Source: Gymnorhina tibicen
Taxonomy: Eukaryota > Chordata > Aves > Passeriformes > Artamidae
Direction: 5' to 3'
Length of the DNA: 64,000 bases
Assembly (NCBI GenBank): GCA_013399875.1
Contig: VXAZ01002385.1
Coordinates: 141,291-205,290, forward strand
The notes beneath the pieces are model-generated. The model made no database searches. It was not told where the DNA came from and saw only the letters and a list, made by a program, of their open reading frames with translations. The translations under genes were made by a program, and so were the position numbers. The first letter of the stretch is position 1. Every line of letters begins with the position of its first letter. Positions 28,901-59,374 of the stretch are shown piece after piece.

Positions 28901-29187
28901 TATTTGCGTTTCTTCTGGTTTCCTTAGTTTTCATAGTCTCTGTGTTTTCTGAGAAGAAGCACTGAATCCCTCGGTTGGTTTTTTTGGGAGGGTTGGGGTT
29001 TTTTTTGTGGCATTCTTAGTCTCGGATTCAGGTTTTTTTTCACAGGCCTCATGAATAATCTTAATATAATTGTGCTGCAATCAATAGCTGTTTTCAATGC
29101 CCGAGCCACGTGCCAAGTGGCTGCTCTCTGTTTGGGTGTTCAGTGTTTGTTTGCAGCGCGGCGGGGATAAACACCCCGGCTTTCCCC
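25909..29187. repeat. False direct duplication with two single-n joins
   Basis: 25909-27247 is repeated at 27850-29187 with a constant offset of 1941. The middle piece, 27249-27848, is contained within 28944-29545. Differences are about one base. The n at 27248 and the n at 27849 mark the joins. The simplest reading is three overlapping contigs placed end to end. The true sequence would run from 25908 directly to 27850. Confidence 0.88.
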
Positions 29188-29440
29188 CTGCTCCCGCTGA
29201 GCCGCCCCTCCCTGGGTGCCCTTCCCGTGGCGCTGCCAGCGCCGGGCATGGGGAGCACTCGGGGCTTGGGCTGCTGCGTGGGCTTCTTGAGGTCAGGTGG
29301 GACCGAACTTGCTGAAATCTGCGGAGAAAACTTCTCGGGTCACTGGTTTGGGTTCAGATCCAGCAGAGGTGTCCAAAGTCAACCCTTCTGGGGGGAGCCA
29401 GTTTTTGGTTCAGAATAAGCTGCAGTCCTTGTGCCAGAAG

Positions 29441-30057
29441 CCATCCCATGGTCCTGGAGCATTCCCTGACACCCTTTATCCCTGTCACCCCATGGTCGTG
29501 GAGCATTCCCTGTCACCCCTCATCCCTGTCACCCCATGGTCGTGGAGCATTCCCTGTCACCCCTCATCCCTGTCACCCCATGGTCGTGGAGCATTCCCTG
29601 TCACCCTTTATCCCTGCCATCCCTCGGTCCCAATGCATTCCCTCTGACCCCTCATCCCTGCCACCCCATGGTCCTAGAGCATTCCCTGTGACCCCTCATC
29701 CCTGTCACCCCATGGTCCCAGAGCATTCCCTGTGACCCCTCATCCCTGTCACCCCATGGTCCTGGAGCATTCCCTGACACCCTTTATCCCTGTCATCCCA
29801 TGGTCGATGGAGCATTCCCTGTCACCCCTCATCCCTGCCATCCCTCGATCCCTGTGCATTCCCTCATCCCAGTACGTTCCCTGATCCCAGAGCATTCCCT
29901 TGCTCCCCTCATCCCTTCCATTCCCTGATCCCAGAGCATTCCCTCGCTCCCCTCATCCCTGCCATTCCCTGATCCCAGAGCATTCCCTCGCTCCCCTCAT
30001 CCCTGCCATTCCCTGATCCCAGAGCATTCCCTGTCACCCCTCATCCCTGCCATCCCT
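29441..30057 (+). repeat. Minisatellite, 44-bp unit, about 14 copies
   Basis: Units follow the pattern GAGCATTCCCTGTCACCCCT, CATCCCTGTCACCCCATGGTC and a short variable end. Later units change to TCGCTCCCCT and TTCCCTGATCCCA. The first copies are also seen at 27745-27848, where a contig ended inside the array. Intron 1 of GFPT1. Confidence 0.85.
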
Positions 30058-30490
30058 GCCCAGGCTGTAGACGGGGCCGGGCCGAGCCGGGTGTGAGGTG
30101 GCAGAGCTCACAGAGGGAGTTTGCTGTTCCCTGCTTCCCCTCACCTTCCCTACAGTTCCTCTCTCCCCTCCTGGCACTGTCCGTAGGTGCCCCACTGCTC
30201 CTTGCCCGCCCTTTCCCTGCAGCCCGTCCCGTCCGTGCCCCGTGGCTCGGCCCGTGCCCCGCTGGGAAGCAGGGCCCCCTCTGTGCTCCGTCAGTGGGGC
30301 CCTTGTGCCTCTCACACGGGTGCTGTTCCCTGGGAGGCACGGCCGGGAGCCAGGCTGGCCGCAGCAGGAGTTCGGGGCTCGGATCCCGGAGCGCCTCAGC
30401 ACCCCTGAGGCTGCAGGTCCCCTTTGTGCGTCCCACCGGGGCGGCCGTGGGTGCCGTGCCCTGGAGCGGGGCCGGGCTGTGCCGTGGCAT

Positions 30491-30635
30491 GGGAGCTGAA
30501 ATGCCCCTAAGGGGGGCAGGGGAGCTGAAATGCCCCTAAGGGGGGCAGGGGAGCTGAAATGCCCCCGAGGGGTGCAGGGGAGCTGAAATGCCCCTAAGGG
30601 GGGCAGGGGAGCTGAAATGCCCCCGAGGGGTGCAG
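30491..30635 (+). repeat. Minisatellite, 29-bp unit, five copies
   Basis: Units start at 30491, 30520, 30549, 30578 and 30607: GGGAGCTGAAATGCCCCTAA followed by GGGGGGCAG, alternating with a CCCCGAGGGGTG variant. Each unit holds a C4/G4 inverted repeat. Confidence 0.85.
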
Positions 30636-31832
30636 GGGTTGTAGGTGCTTCTGGAGAGCTCCGTGCAGGGCCCAGCACCGTCGGAACGAGGTGCAAGGCT
30701 CCAGGGATTGGGCAGGAATGGGATCCAAGGTACAGAAAACATGGAGAGGTTTCAGCTCCAATGATTTAGCTAATTTGGAAAAATGCAAGCAGTGTTCATG
30801 AGCCCGTAGTTCCTCATGCTGGCCTTGATTCTGGAGTCCTGTGGAGCAGCTGCACTTTGGATGGGGTCCTGGGAGGTGCTGGGTGTGCAGGGAGGCATCA
30901 GGGCCAGGCTGCTGCAGCCCCGCTGCCTTTGGAAGAGTTCAGATGTGCTGGTGCTCTTTGCTTTGTGCTGCACTTGTTGTTTTATGTGTAACTCTGCCGC
31001 TGCCCTGGGCGTCTGTGCGAGCAAAGGGGCTGCTCCAGCTCTGCTAACAGAGCAGTCTGCTCTGTGCTCCTTGCTGCTCTAAGGCCTGCCAGTCGTTTGA
31101 GGATTTTCGGCATCCAGGATACAGCTGAAACGTGCCGTCCTTCAGCTACTTGGAGTCAGCTCACTTGGGGCAGGGAGGCTGCTGTTGGCCTGAAGTTGGC
31201 AGTTTTTAGAAACGGAGTGAACAAAATAGCTCAAATTGGAAAACTGTTTTGTTTTGTTTTTTTTTTTTGCCGGGAGGGTGGGGATGAGGGTTTGGAGATG
31301 GAGAGCGTGGGGCAAAGCATCCCTCAGAGGTTTGGAACACAGCAGAGTGAACCGCTGGTTCACTGCTCTCAGGGGTTTTTCTGCTGGGCTTTGAGCTGTG
31401 GACAGGGAGGTTTGTGCAGGAGGAGCTCACCCTGTCCGTGGAGTTCCTGGACCCATCGCTCAGGCTGAACAGATGCCACCAGGCAGCAGCAGCCCTGTGC
31501 CCCCCTGTGCCCCACTGGTTTGGGGTGTCAGGAGCAATGGAAATGGAACTGTGAACTTTTATAAACGTGGTCCTGATAATCTTGCAGGCGGTTCGGGGAA
31601 ATGAAGGCAGAAGCTTAAGAAACAAAGTGAAAAGCTCCTTTTCCATTTTTTCCCCTTCATCTGACTGGGATTAAGAAAGAGGAACACCTGAATGTGCAGT
31701 AGGGAAGAAAATCAGCGAGTTGTGCTGTGCTCTGTTGGCAGCACAGCTGCAGGGAGATGTGACTTCTAATGGGAATGGGAAGCTTGGGACAAACTTATCC
31801 TGAGACCTGTCCATGGTCCCCCAACATCGAGT

Positions 31833-31963
31833 AGCCCTTCTGCTTGTAACATAAAGGCATCCACAGTCTTTGAATGATTTAGTTTAATTCCAAAGCACAA
31901 NTGAGTAGCCCATACTTCTGCTTGTAACAGGCTTTGTATGATTTAGTTTAATTCCAAAGCACA
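31833..31963. repeat. Imperfect duplication around the n at 31901
   Basis: About 65 bases including TGATTTAGTTTAATTCCAAA occur on both sides of the single n with small differences. Probably overlapping contig ends; the differences could be read errors or allelic. Confidence 0.65.
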
Positions 31964-32937
31964 AACATCTTAAGAATGGTGTTTTTCAAATGTTCTGTGG
32001 GTAGAGGTAAGGATTTATGTTCCGAAAGCCACCTTGGGAGTAAAACTCTCATGAATAAAAGTTTGGGAGCTGCATGGCAGCACCCTCAGGAAAATAGAAA
32101 AGATTTGGGATGCCTTTAAAAGGACTTGGTGTCTGTGTGTGTGTGTGACTGAATTCCATTCTCCTCAAGAGGTTTTGATAAAGTTTCTCAAATTACAAAC
32201 CTGGAGTTCCCAGTCACACACACAGATGAATGTTTGTGTGAAACTGGTCTTGCTTTTACTCCACAGAGATATTTTCTCCTTTCAAATGTCACAGGGTGAA
32301 GCTGTAGGTTTCAAGTATGGGTATTTGTAGCATCCAGTAAATGTCTTCTCATCCTGCTGCTTCATGGTGGCACCAAGGGGAATTGTTCTGAGCCAGAGCT
32401 GGCATTAGAGATCGAGGAATTTGTGTAAAAATAGAAGCAACAATTCCTCTTCCTTTGCAATGTACAGGAAAAAGAGCTGCATTAGTTTGGGAGTCTTAGC
32501 GCGAGTGAAATGATTTTTTTCTTAGTGAGTCTGTGGGAGGAACTTGGAAAAGCTATTGGAGGAAGAATTCCTTTCTCTGATGGTTCTTCAGCTCCACGTG
32601 AGGGAACCTCGACTTGTTCACGTGCTGGGATGAGTTTCCTGTGCCCTGTGTTGTCTTCTGACAGCTCATCCTGTTGTGTAGGTCCCCCTTACAGGGCAAT
32701 TCCTTCTCCCATCACGCCCAGGCCTGTCCTGCTCAGCTGCTTTCAGTGTTTTTGGGTGGTTTTGATCTCTTGAATGTGGGTGATGTCTCTGTTGAGCCCT
32801 GGTCGGGGCAGGCAGAGCTGGGAGGGCAGCGGGAGCTTCCCGCAGGCACAGAGGCTGCTGGAGTGGGAACCTGGTGCTCGTGCAGAGCTTCCCCAGCTGG
32901 GATTGTGGTGTAAGATGAGTCTCTTTCCCCCACACAG

Positions 32938-51506
<18,569 letters not shown>

Positions 51507-52364
51507 AAGATCATCTGAATCATAGGGGCAAAGGGGAATTAAATGAAAGACTTTTTTTGGTACCAAAATAACTTGATTTTAAAGCCCCCTAGGTAAATCT
51601 TATTTTGCTAAATCATTGTTTGTGTATAAGATCACCATAATTCCATTACATTAGTGATTGTCCAATTGATTCCACATGCTATGTCAATAGCTCTGGGTTT
51701 TTTTGAACAATAGACTTCCATGAAAGGTGTTAAATGGTTTTCCTTAAAAGATTGCTGAGTCTTCTAGGTAAGGGGCCCTCCACTTTACTTTGAGCTGATG
51801 TCATTGTCTCTTACCCCATGTGGCTCATTCCAGTCATTGATGAGAAACCACTGAAGGAGTTAATCAGTCACCTGCCATGCTCTCAGGCAGTGAAGCAGGA
51901 CACCAGAATACACACCTGGAACAAGAGCTGGTGCTGGTCATGCTTGTGCAGATATTTTACCAGTGAAGGAAGCTGCAGACAAGCCTTTGGGGTAAATTCC
52001 TGCCTCAGGTACAAAAGGGAATTCAGCTGAGCTGTCACAGCCTCCTTGCTCCTGGGCACGTGGTGAATGTGCCAAGGAGAGAACGCTGCTCCAGAAGGAT
52101 TTTATCTATGCCAAAAACATAGCAAGTGACAATCTCGTAGCCACGGTGGCCACGGCGTGGTGTGACCCCAGCCTGGCCAGTGGGACCCCCCCTGGGACTG
52201 GGAGCACTGGCTGACCAGTGGGGGTGAGGGCAGAGAGGAGTGACCAGTGCTCGCTCTGAGCTGGTGGCTGTTGCTGCTGGTGCTTGCTTGGGGTTTTTTA
52301 CAGCAAGTGGAAGTTTTCCCGTGCTGAGGGTTTCCCCCTCAAACTGAGGGGCACTGGGGCACTG

Positions 52365-52709
52365 TGCACACCCCTGAGTGACCCAGCTCTGTGCACACCC
52401 CTGAGTGACCCAGCTCTGTGCACCCTTGAGTGACCCAGCTCTGTGCACCCTTGAGTGACCCAGCTCTGTGCACCCCTGAGTGACCCAGCTCTGTGCACAC
52501 CTGAGTGACCCAGTTCTGTGCACCCCTGAGTGACCCAGCTCTGTGTGCACACCCCTGAGTGACCCAGCTCTGTGTGCACATCCCTGAGTGACCCAGCTCT
52601 GTGCACACCTGAGTGACCCAGCTCTGTGCACACACCTGAGTGACCCAGCTCTGTGCACACCCCTGAGTGACCCAGCTCTGTGCACACCTGAGTGACCCAG
52701 CTCTGTGCA
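52365..52709 (+). repeat. Minisatellite, 25-29 bp unit, 13 copies
   Basis: The core CTGAGTGACCCAGCTCTGTG is nearly invariant. The linker varies (CACACC, CACCC, TGCACACC), which makes unit length differ. It creates long spurious open frames on the minus strand. Confidence 0.92.
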
Positions 52710-53688
52710 GGGCTTTGTGCTGCAGGTCACTCTCTGGTCTGGGTGTGTTTCTGCCTGGTGTCTCCCCAGCAGAGAGGGCTCTAAAGCTCCTTCCTGAAGC
52801 TTGTTCAGCCAAAGTCCCCTGATGACAGTGAGGGCTCGGGTTTATTTAGCAGCAGTTCTTGTGTGACTTGTGTCAAATTCAGCTGGTTTAAAATTGAAGG
52901 GGATAAAAAGGCTCCATAAACATGACAAAAATAAATACCTTGGTAATATTTCTATAACAAGCTTGCTGAGAATCAGAAGTGACACAGAAAATACACCTTC
53001 AGGACTCAAAACCTGACTTTTTCAGCATCCTCAAAGGACAGTTATTATGTATTTCCTAATGCAAAAAGGTGAATTTCCTCCCATCTTGCTGGGTTTTGAA
53101 TTAGCTTTACACAGGCACCGTAAAAACATGCCACCAGATATAAGGTGGTGCTGGTGAATATTGCAGGTCATTTACTGCCCCTGAAAAATGGCTTTAGCAA
53201 ATGCAGTGCCTGGAGACTGCCCAGTGCCCTGCAAACCCCCGTTCCCCAGGCACCGGGTGCCAGTGCTGAGCAGCCACGACCCCGGCTGGTCCCTGGCTGC
53301 TCCGAGCAAGGTATTCCCAAAGACTCTGCAGCAATTCTGCTTTGTATAAACCCACAGGGACTATTTCAGTTCAGTGTCAGCTCAAGGCTCAGTTTCATGA
53401 TGAGAATGAAATGCTGCGTGCCTGGAAACAGCTCAAAGCCAGTGTATGTGTTTATTAATCTGTCACATTCAGACTATTAATTTATGAACACATCGTGCTG
53501 CCAGTGTCTGTTTAAGAACAAAGTAGTAAATGCTGCATTTTAGTTCAGCAAATGCTGTGTGTGAGGCACTGCCCTGGGACAGCTGTGCCTCTGCCTAAAC
53601 ATGACCTGTAGCTCTCCTGCTTCATTGGAGGATGATTGTCCTTAAGGAAAAAACAAGGCGTGTTCAGTGCTAACAGGTGGAAGACAGG

Positions 53689-53728
53689 TCCTCCTCCTCC
53701 TGCTCCTCCTCCTCTTCCTCCTCCCACC
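53689..53728 (+). repeat. (CTC/CTT)n microsatellite-like tract
   Basis: TCCTCCTCCTGCTCCTCCTC followed by CTCTTCCTCCTCCC. Confidence 0.8.
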
Positions 53729-55760
53729 AGCTTGCTTGAGAGAAACTGCAGGGCTGGATCCAGGCCGGGCTCCCCCTGGATCCCCTGGCACAGGGATGTG
53801 CAGTGTCCCCATCCTTGTTCTCAGAACAGGATCTCACATGAAACAACCCCACAAGGGAATTGTTTAAGGCCCTTTTCCCCGCCTGCAGCCAGCATTGCTT
53901 TTACCCTGCCTTGCACAGAGGGCTGCCCGTGGGCAGGGGGCAGACACCCCTGAGAACACAAGCTGCTGTTCAGCAGAAGTTTGTTAGTGCAGGCTGTTAG
54001 ACGTTTGTGAAAGTTGTGCACAAAGAGGACCAAAGAACAGGAGTCTGAGTTGGAAGGGCCCGGAGCTGCGGGGATCGTGCTGAGCTCTCTGGGTTTGTGC
54101 TGTGCCAGACAAATCCTTGTTCCTCGCAGCTGGAGGCGTTGATGGGTCAGGGGAACAGGTAGTGCCCACCCCCACCTCCTGCCAGCAAACTGCCCGGAGT
54201 GTCAAACTCTGTCTGCCAAAACTGAGGGCTCGGAGCTGTGGCAGTGAGGCTGATGGATGGTGCGGGCTCGGTCCCAAAGGATGCTCTGGAGCACACCTGT
54301 GTGAAGAATTTCTCTGCTGAGGGTGGCAGGGAGCCTCTTAAGCATCTCGTTGTTGTTGTTGCCATGCAGTGTGAAGTGAGAATGTACAAAGGACTCTTTT
54401 TAGCTTTCCTTACCTCATTTTGTCCACGTGTTGCATTTCGATGAACAGATGATGTTTCTCTTTTCCGTAGACAACTTTTAGGATGTCTCGTGGTATTTAT
54501 TAACAGCCAGTCTTCTGCTCTCCCAAATGAATGTTTTGCTTACTGAGCCAGTGAAATTCTCTCCTTCCTCACTGAGGTGTTGAAAAATTTAGTAGCCCTG
54601 TCTCTAAAATTGAGCCACAGGTAAATACAGATAAAGGCCTTTGCATCAGGAATAGCAGCTCCTATTCCTGCCTGCTTTGGTCACAGTTTATTTCGGTGTA
54701 AGTAACTCTGCTCCTCACCTGCAGAGACTCAAAGGGAAGCCCTGAGGTCTTGGGGGGTTTTAATTACCAAAGACCAGAGAGCTCCCGGCTCAGCACGTTT
54801 CTGCCCAGCAGTTCTCAGACAGATTTCACACTGCTGGGAAGATTCCACACACATGGAAATTGAGCTGCACATGGAATATGCTGCAGCCAGAAAGGTGTTT
54901 TTCCCTCTGGCCCTGCTGCAGAAGGGCTGTGGACAGTTTTTTCCCAAGTTTGTCATAGCCAGCACTGTCTGTGTTGTCACCAAGAGCCCCCAGCAGTGCC
55001 TGGGTGGCTGTGCCTGGGCAGGGCCATCTCCTGTGGCCCTTCTGTCCAAAAAGCTGCCCGGACACCCTGTGTTGGGTCAGGCTCCAACCCCCTGTGCTGA
55101 GAGAGCCGAAAGCTTCACCCAGAGCCTCTCCCAGCCACGTGGGATGGAGCTCAGGGGCCTCACACAGAACCCTCAGGCTGGAGCCTTAAGCCCAGCCCAG
55201 ACACACAGGGCTGGCTGAGCTGCAGAGTGAAGCACCCAAAGGCACAAGTCAAACCCACACCAGTGCAGAATTGGGCCTCTCCCCTCCCTGGCTGTCCCGA
55301 GGAGTCCTTGGTGCCACAAGCAGGTGCCTGGTGGCCGTGCTGGATGGAGGGAGGGACGGGAATTCAGTAGCTGATGTGGCACGTCAGTGTTTAGCTGTGG
55401 CTAATTTTGGATCCTACCTGAATGTACCAAACTTGCCTCAAAGCACGGAGTCCCTCCTCTTCATCAGAAACAGGAAGAAGAAGAAAACAGAAGTATTTGG
55501 GTTGGAAAAAAAAAAGGAAAGAAAACTATTTGCCTTCAATTCAGTTTCTGTAAATAGACATTTGAGTGGCAAACCCACATTTCCTCCCTTGTAGATTCTC
55601 TGCCTCTGCTGTACATATCCAGCTGGCTTGGGTTGTGGGGACCAGACTGTACCGTGTTTCCTGTCGTGTGCTGTATGCAGAAGATGTCTTACTTTTGTCT
55701 GTAGTGTTTTATAATTTGGGTTTTGTCTCTTTGCTTACTTTTTTTGTATCTCACCCTTTG

Positions 55761-55766
55761 AATAAA
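55761..55766 (+). terminator. GFPT1: Candidate GFPT1 poly(A) signal AATAAA
   Basis: AATAAA in a TTTTTTTGTATCTCACC context, followed within 40 bases by an AT-rich stretch. It is the strongest 3'-end candidate downstream of GFPT1. Confidence 0.5.
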
Positions 55767-57982
55767 ATCAAGTGCCCTACATTAAACAAACAGAATTACT
55801 GGTCTTTAGTTAAATCCATTAAGAACAGGTGTGACCCCTGTGGAAGCTAAGGGCTGGATGTACAAAGCAGAAAACCTCAGGGCTTAACTCGCCCCTCTCC
55901 TGACCAGCCAGGCTCTTTTCAGGTCAGAGATTCAGCCCGTATTTCATCTTCCGTATTTGACCTGCCCTTTCCTAGCTGATTTCTTCCACTCTACAAGAAA
56001 GCCTGCGAAATCCCCCTAAGGCAGAACTGTTTCTGCAACCTTCTGTGCCTTAATTCTTATTTAATTACCCCTTTTCTGTCACGGAGAAGGTCGCAGTCAG
56101 CACAGCCCATACCTGACCCGTGCTCGGGGAGCGTTACCCACATTCCACAGCTTCTGAAAATTTGTGCCTTCTTTTCCCAGGAAGAGCCTTGTGTGGGTAA
56201 GGCTGAGCTGGGACCGTGAGGGTCGTGTCAGAGCAGGGCTGGGGGCTCAGGGCTTGGGCAGGGCTAAAACACACCTGGGTGGCTTTGTAAGGAAGGGATT
56301 CCCACAGCGACAAAGCGCTGAAATCCCAGCCCTCCTCCGGCCGGGCCGCTCGGGGATTCACTTCCCCGGGGATCTTCGGGGCAGCGGCATCAAACTCCAG
56401 CGTTATTTCCTTAGGCAAAGGGAGCAGCGCAGGCTCTCCTCCCGAAGACCTTTCCTATACAAGAAGCAGCCCTGAAAGGCCGGGGGCTGGGCAGGAGCCT
56501 GGGCTGCACAGGGGGACACCGGCACACCCCAAGGCCGTGCCTGAAGCTGCAGCCGGGGCCGCCTCCAGGGCAGGGCCGGTGGGGAAGGGCGGCTGCAGCC
56601 GCAGAACCTCTCCAGCACACACAGAATGTGTCCCCCCGGAGCCGTGGCGGGGACTCTCATTCCTGCTGGCGTTCCTTGCAGGGGCTCCTGTCCCCAGGCG
56701 TGTTCCAGCCCAGCCCTGGAAGTGCTGGCGATGAAAATTCCCTGAGGAGACTCCGGGCACGCGTGCCCCACGCCAGGACAGGATGGGCACACTCGGAGGG
56801 TGCCTCCCAGCCTCCCTGGTGGCACAGCCCCGAGCCTGAGCCTCCGGCCGTCGCCCGCTGGAACTCAGGGGGGATTTCGGAACTGCACAGAGCTGGGAAT
56901 GGTGCACGCAGGGAAAATCCCCACTGAGCCAAACCACGAGGAGGGACGGGTTTCCGTGACCCAGAGAACGCGTGTGACAGCCCTCGCTGACAGAGAGCGG
57001 CCGTTCTCATCCTCCCCCTCTCCACCTGAGCCTGGCACAGCCACGGCCCCTCCCTCGGGCCCTCGGGAAGGCTCAGACAGAGCCTGGAGGGTTGGATGAA
57101 TCCAGTGCCTCTGTGGATGAATTCAGTGGCTCGAGGATGTCCCTGCAGGACCCCAGCCAAGCCAGGCGGGGGCTGAGGGGGTCCAGAGGCACCTGCCTGC
57201 AGCGGAGCAGCTGGATTAGGGAGGAGTTTTTGCTCTATGGCCACAGGAGCTGGGACAGGGATCAGCAGGGTCTGAAGTCATCTGCCTCTCATCCTCCTCC
57301 GGGTGCTGCCAGCCAGGAACAAGGGTTTGTCACAGCCCCGAGGTTTGTCCCAGGCTTTGCTGGCTCAGCTGAGAGGGGCAGGAATGGGCTCAGGGAGAAC
57401 CTGCAGGCTGGGTCTCACTGGGGTGAAGCCCAGCACAGTGAAGGGGAAGGAGGCAGACATTTGGGGGCAATCATCTCTCCCAGGAAAGGACATCTGACCT
57501 TTCCCCTGCTGGAGAGGTCACTGCTCAGCCACCAGGTGCCCCCTGGTGCAGTGCAAGGTGCCACTGAGTGCAGGTGAGACACAGCAAGAGCTCAACCCTG
57601 CTCCTCAATCCTTTGCACTTTGAAGTCTGCCCCATCTCTCCAAGGAGTGCTCTGGATGTCAAACCCCTGCCATTTGTGTTACCACGTGTCCAAGGCCCCT
57701 CTAATCCAGGGGTTTTCATTCCCCACACTGCGCTGGTGCCGGATCGACACCACGAGCAGCCAAAGACCCCAGTCCCAGGGCTGTTGTTCCATGGCTGCCT
57801 GTCCCTGCTGCAGGGGGATCGTTCCCTGTCCCAGGGCTGTTGTTTTTATGGCTCCTGTCCCTTTTGCAGGTCGATCGCATCGCTGCCTCCAGAGACTGAG
57901 CACCAGCGCTGCCCCCGGAGCTGCTGCAGTGCCCGAGGGCCTTGAGGAGCAGGAGCCAGGGGTGAGCAGGGGCAGCCAGACA

Positions 57983-58178
57983 CTGCCCTGGGGTGACACC
58001 ATTTTAAGGGTGACACCATCCCTGATACGACACTAGACCTGTGGTGACACCATCCCCGGGGTGACACCTTTCTAGGGGTGACACCAGCCCAAAGGTGACA
58101 TTGGCACTGAGGTGATGCCATCCCGAGGGTGGCACTATGCCAAGGATGGCACCATCCCAGGGGTGACACCAGCCCTGG
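57983..58178 (+). repeat. Degenerate minisatellite, about 20-bp unit
   Basis: Repeats of GGTGACACCATCCCxGGG with many variants (GGTGACACCAGCCC, GGTGATGCCATCCC, GGCACCATCCC); about nine units. Confidence 0.75.
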
Positions 58179-59340
58179 TCCCACTGAGGCCTCAGTCTCG
58201 GTTCCCTCTGCCCCAGAGCCCAGCCCAGCACCCTAAACCTGAGTGTTCAGCACTGAACAAAGCCCAGAGCCACCCCGGGGTGGGTGACACACGCTCAGAG
58301 GTCGCTCTGCTCGCTGCTTGTGTTTTGCACTGAAGTTCTTGTCTTGCTTGTAGGTTTTAAACAATAAAAATCTCCAAAGATTGGCTTGATTTTTAGAGCA
58401 AAAGTGGAGTGTTCTGCTTTAGAAATACCAGTTTGTCTGTTCTTGGATGGCTCCTTCCCTTCTTGGCTTCTGCAGCCCAGGAAACAAAGCCAAGTTCTCA
58501 GCTCCTCCCTGCTCCCCCTCTTTCCCTGTTCGGTGACAGTTCCGAGGGCTCCGACTCAGATTTCCCCCCTGCGTCTCCCTCAGACCGAGCCCGAGGGCCG
58601 GGCCCCAGCCCCGGCGGTGGCTTTGGCACAAGAACCTGGCTGGGCACTGCTGCCCTTTGTTCAACGCACCAGACCCGGGGGACAAGGACAGTTGGCCAAA
58701 AATACCCCAGTCCAAGCCAAAACCCCGCTGGGATGTCCACAGCGAGCTGCTGGGAGTAGAGAAAACCCAGCGCCTTCCCCAGGACCCCATCGGGAACCCC
58801 TCGGGAGCGGGAGGCCGAGGAGCGGAGGCTCCGTGCCCACGCGTGGGGAGCCCAGCGTGAATCAGCTCCTCCGACAAAGTGCATTTGAAAAATTAATACA
58901 GACCAAAAATGTTCCAGGCTGCGCCAGCCTTAGCAGGACCGACAAAGCGAAGCTGGGAAAAGCTTTGATGCCTTTGCACAAAAGCAAAGCCCCGACAGCG
59001 CAGAGCGCGTCCGAGGGCGGGCCCGGCCCCTCCTGCCCCTGCGGCACCGCAGCAGCTCCCGGCTCTGCAAGGAGCTGCGGGCTGGGACAGCATCCCCCTT
59101 CCTGCCTGGGCCAGAGGTCCCCGAGCTCCTCCAGCAGCGTCCCCCCCGCTCCCTGGAGCTCGGGAAGCAGCTCTGGATCCGTCAGGGTTTGTGCATCGGC
59201 AGCCGCAGCGCCCTGGGCTCGGCGCACGGAACATCCCACAGCTCATCCCTTCCCTGCTGCACGGAGGGAGGAGGGAAAAAACCCGACCCAAACCAACATC
59301 CTGAGGTTCCAGTGCAGTGATTTATCACCGAGCTGGCTGC

Positions 59341-59374
59341 AGACAGACACACAGACAGACAGACAGACAGACAG
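59341..59374 (+). repeat. (ACAG)n microsatellite
   Basis: ACAGACAGACAGACAGACAG with flanking ACAC variants. Confidence 0.9.

Larger units (their letters stand above)
22451..32937 (+). other. GFPT1: GFPT1 intron 1 (about 10.5 kb as assembled)
   Basis: No coding exon is supported before exon 2 at 32938. The intron contains the false duplication (25909-29187) and two minisatellites (29441-30057 and 30491-30635). After correcting the duplication the true length is about 1.9 kb shorter. Confidence 0.5.
51507..55790 (+). other. GFPT1: Probable GFPT1 3' UTR
   Basis: Moderately AT-rich sequence follows the stop. It ends in a T-rich region with AATAAA at 55761-55766. Human GFPT1 also has a multi-kilobase 3' UTR (recalled), so about 4.3 kb is plausible. 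It contains the 25-29 bp minisatellite. The end point is inferred, and earlier sites could be used. Confidence 0.5.

Noticed and set aside
25909..29187. Recent segmental duplication inside GFPT1 intron 1
   Set aside because: Near-perfect identity and a single n at every join point to unmerged contigs instead.
52365..52709. CRISPR-like array of direct repeats
   Set aside because: Spacers are only a few bases and near-identical, and the genome is vertebrate. It is a minisatellite.
52035..52812. Minus-strand repetitive proteins (HRAGSLR-type repeats)
   Set aside because: They are read-throughs of the 25-29 bp minisatellite, with no start context, splice sites or known family.
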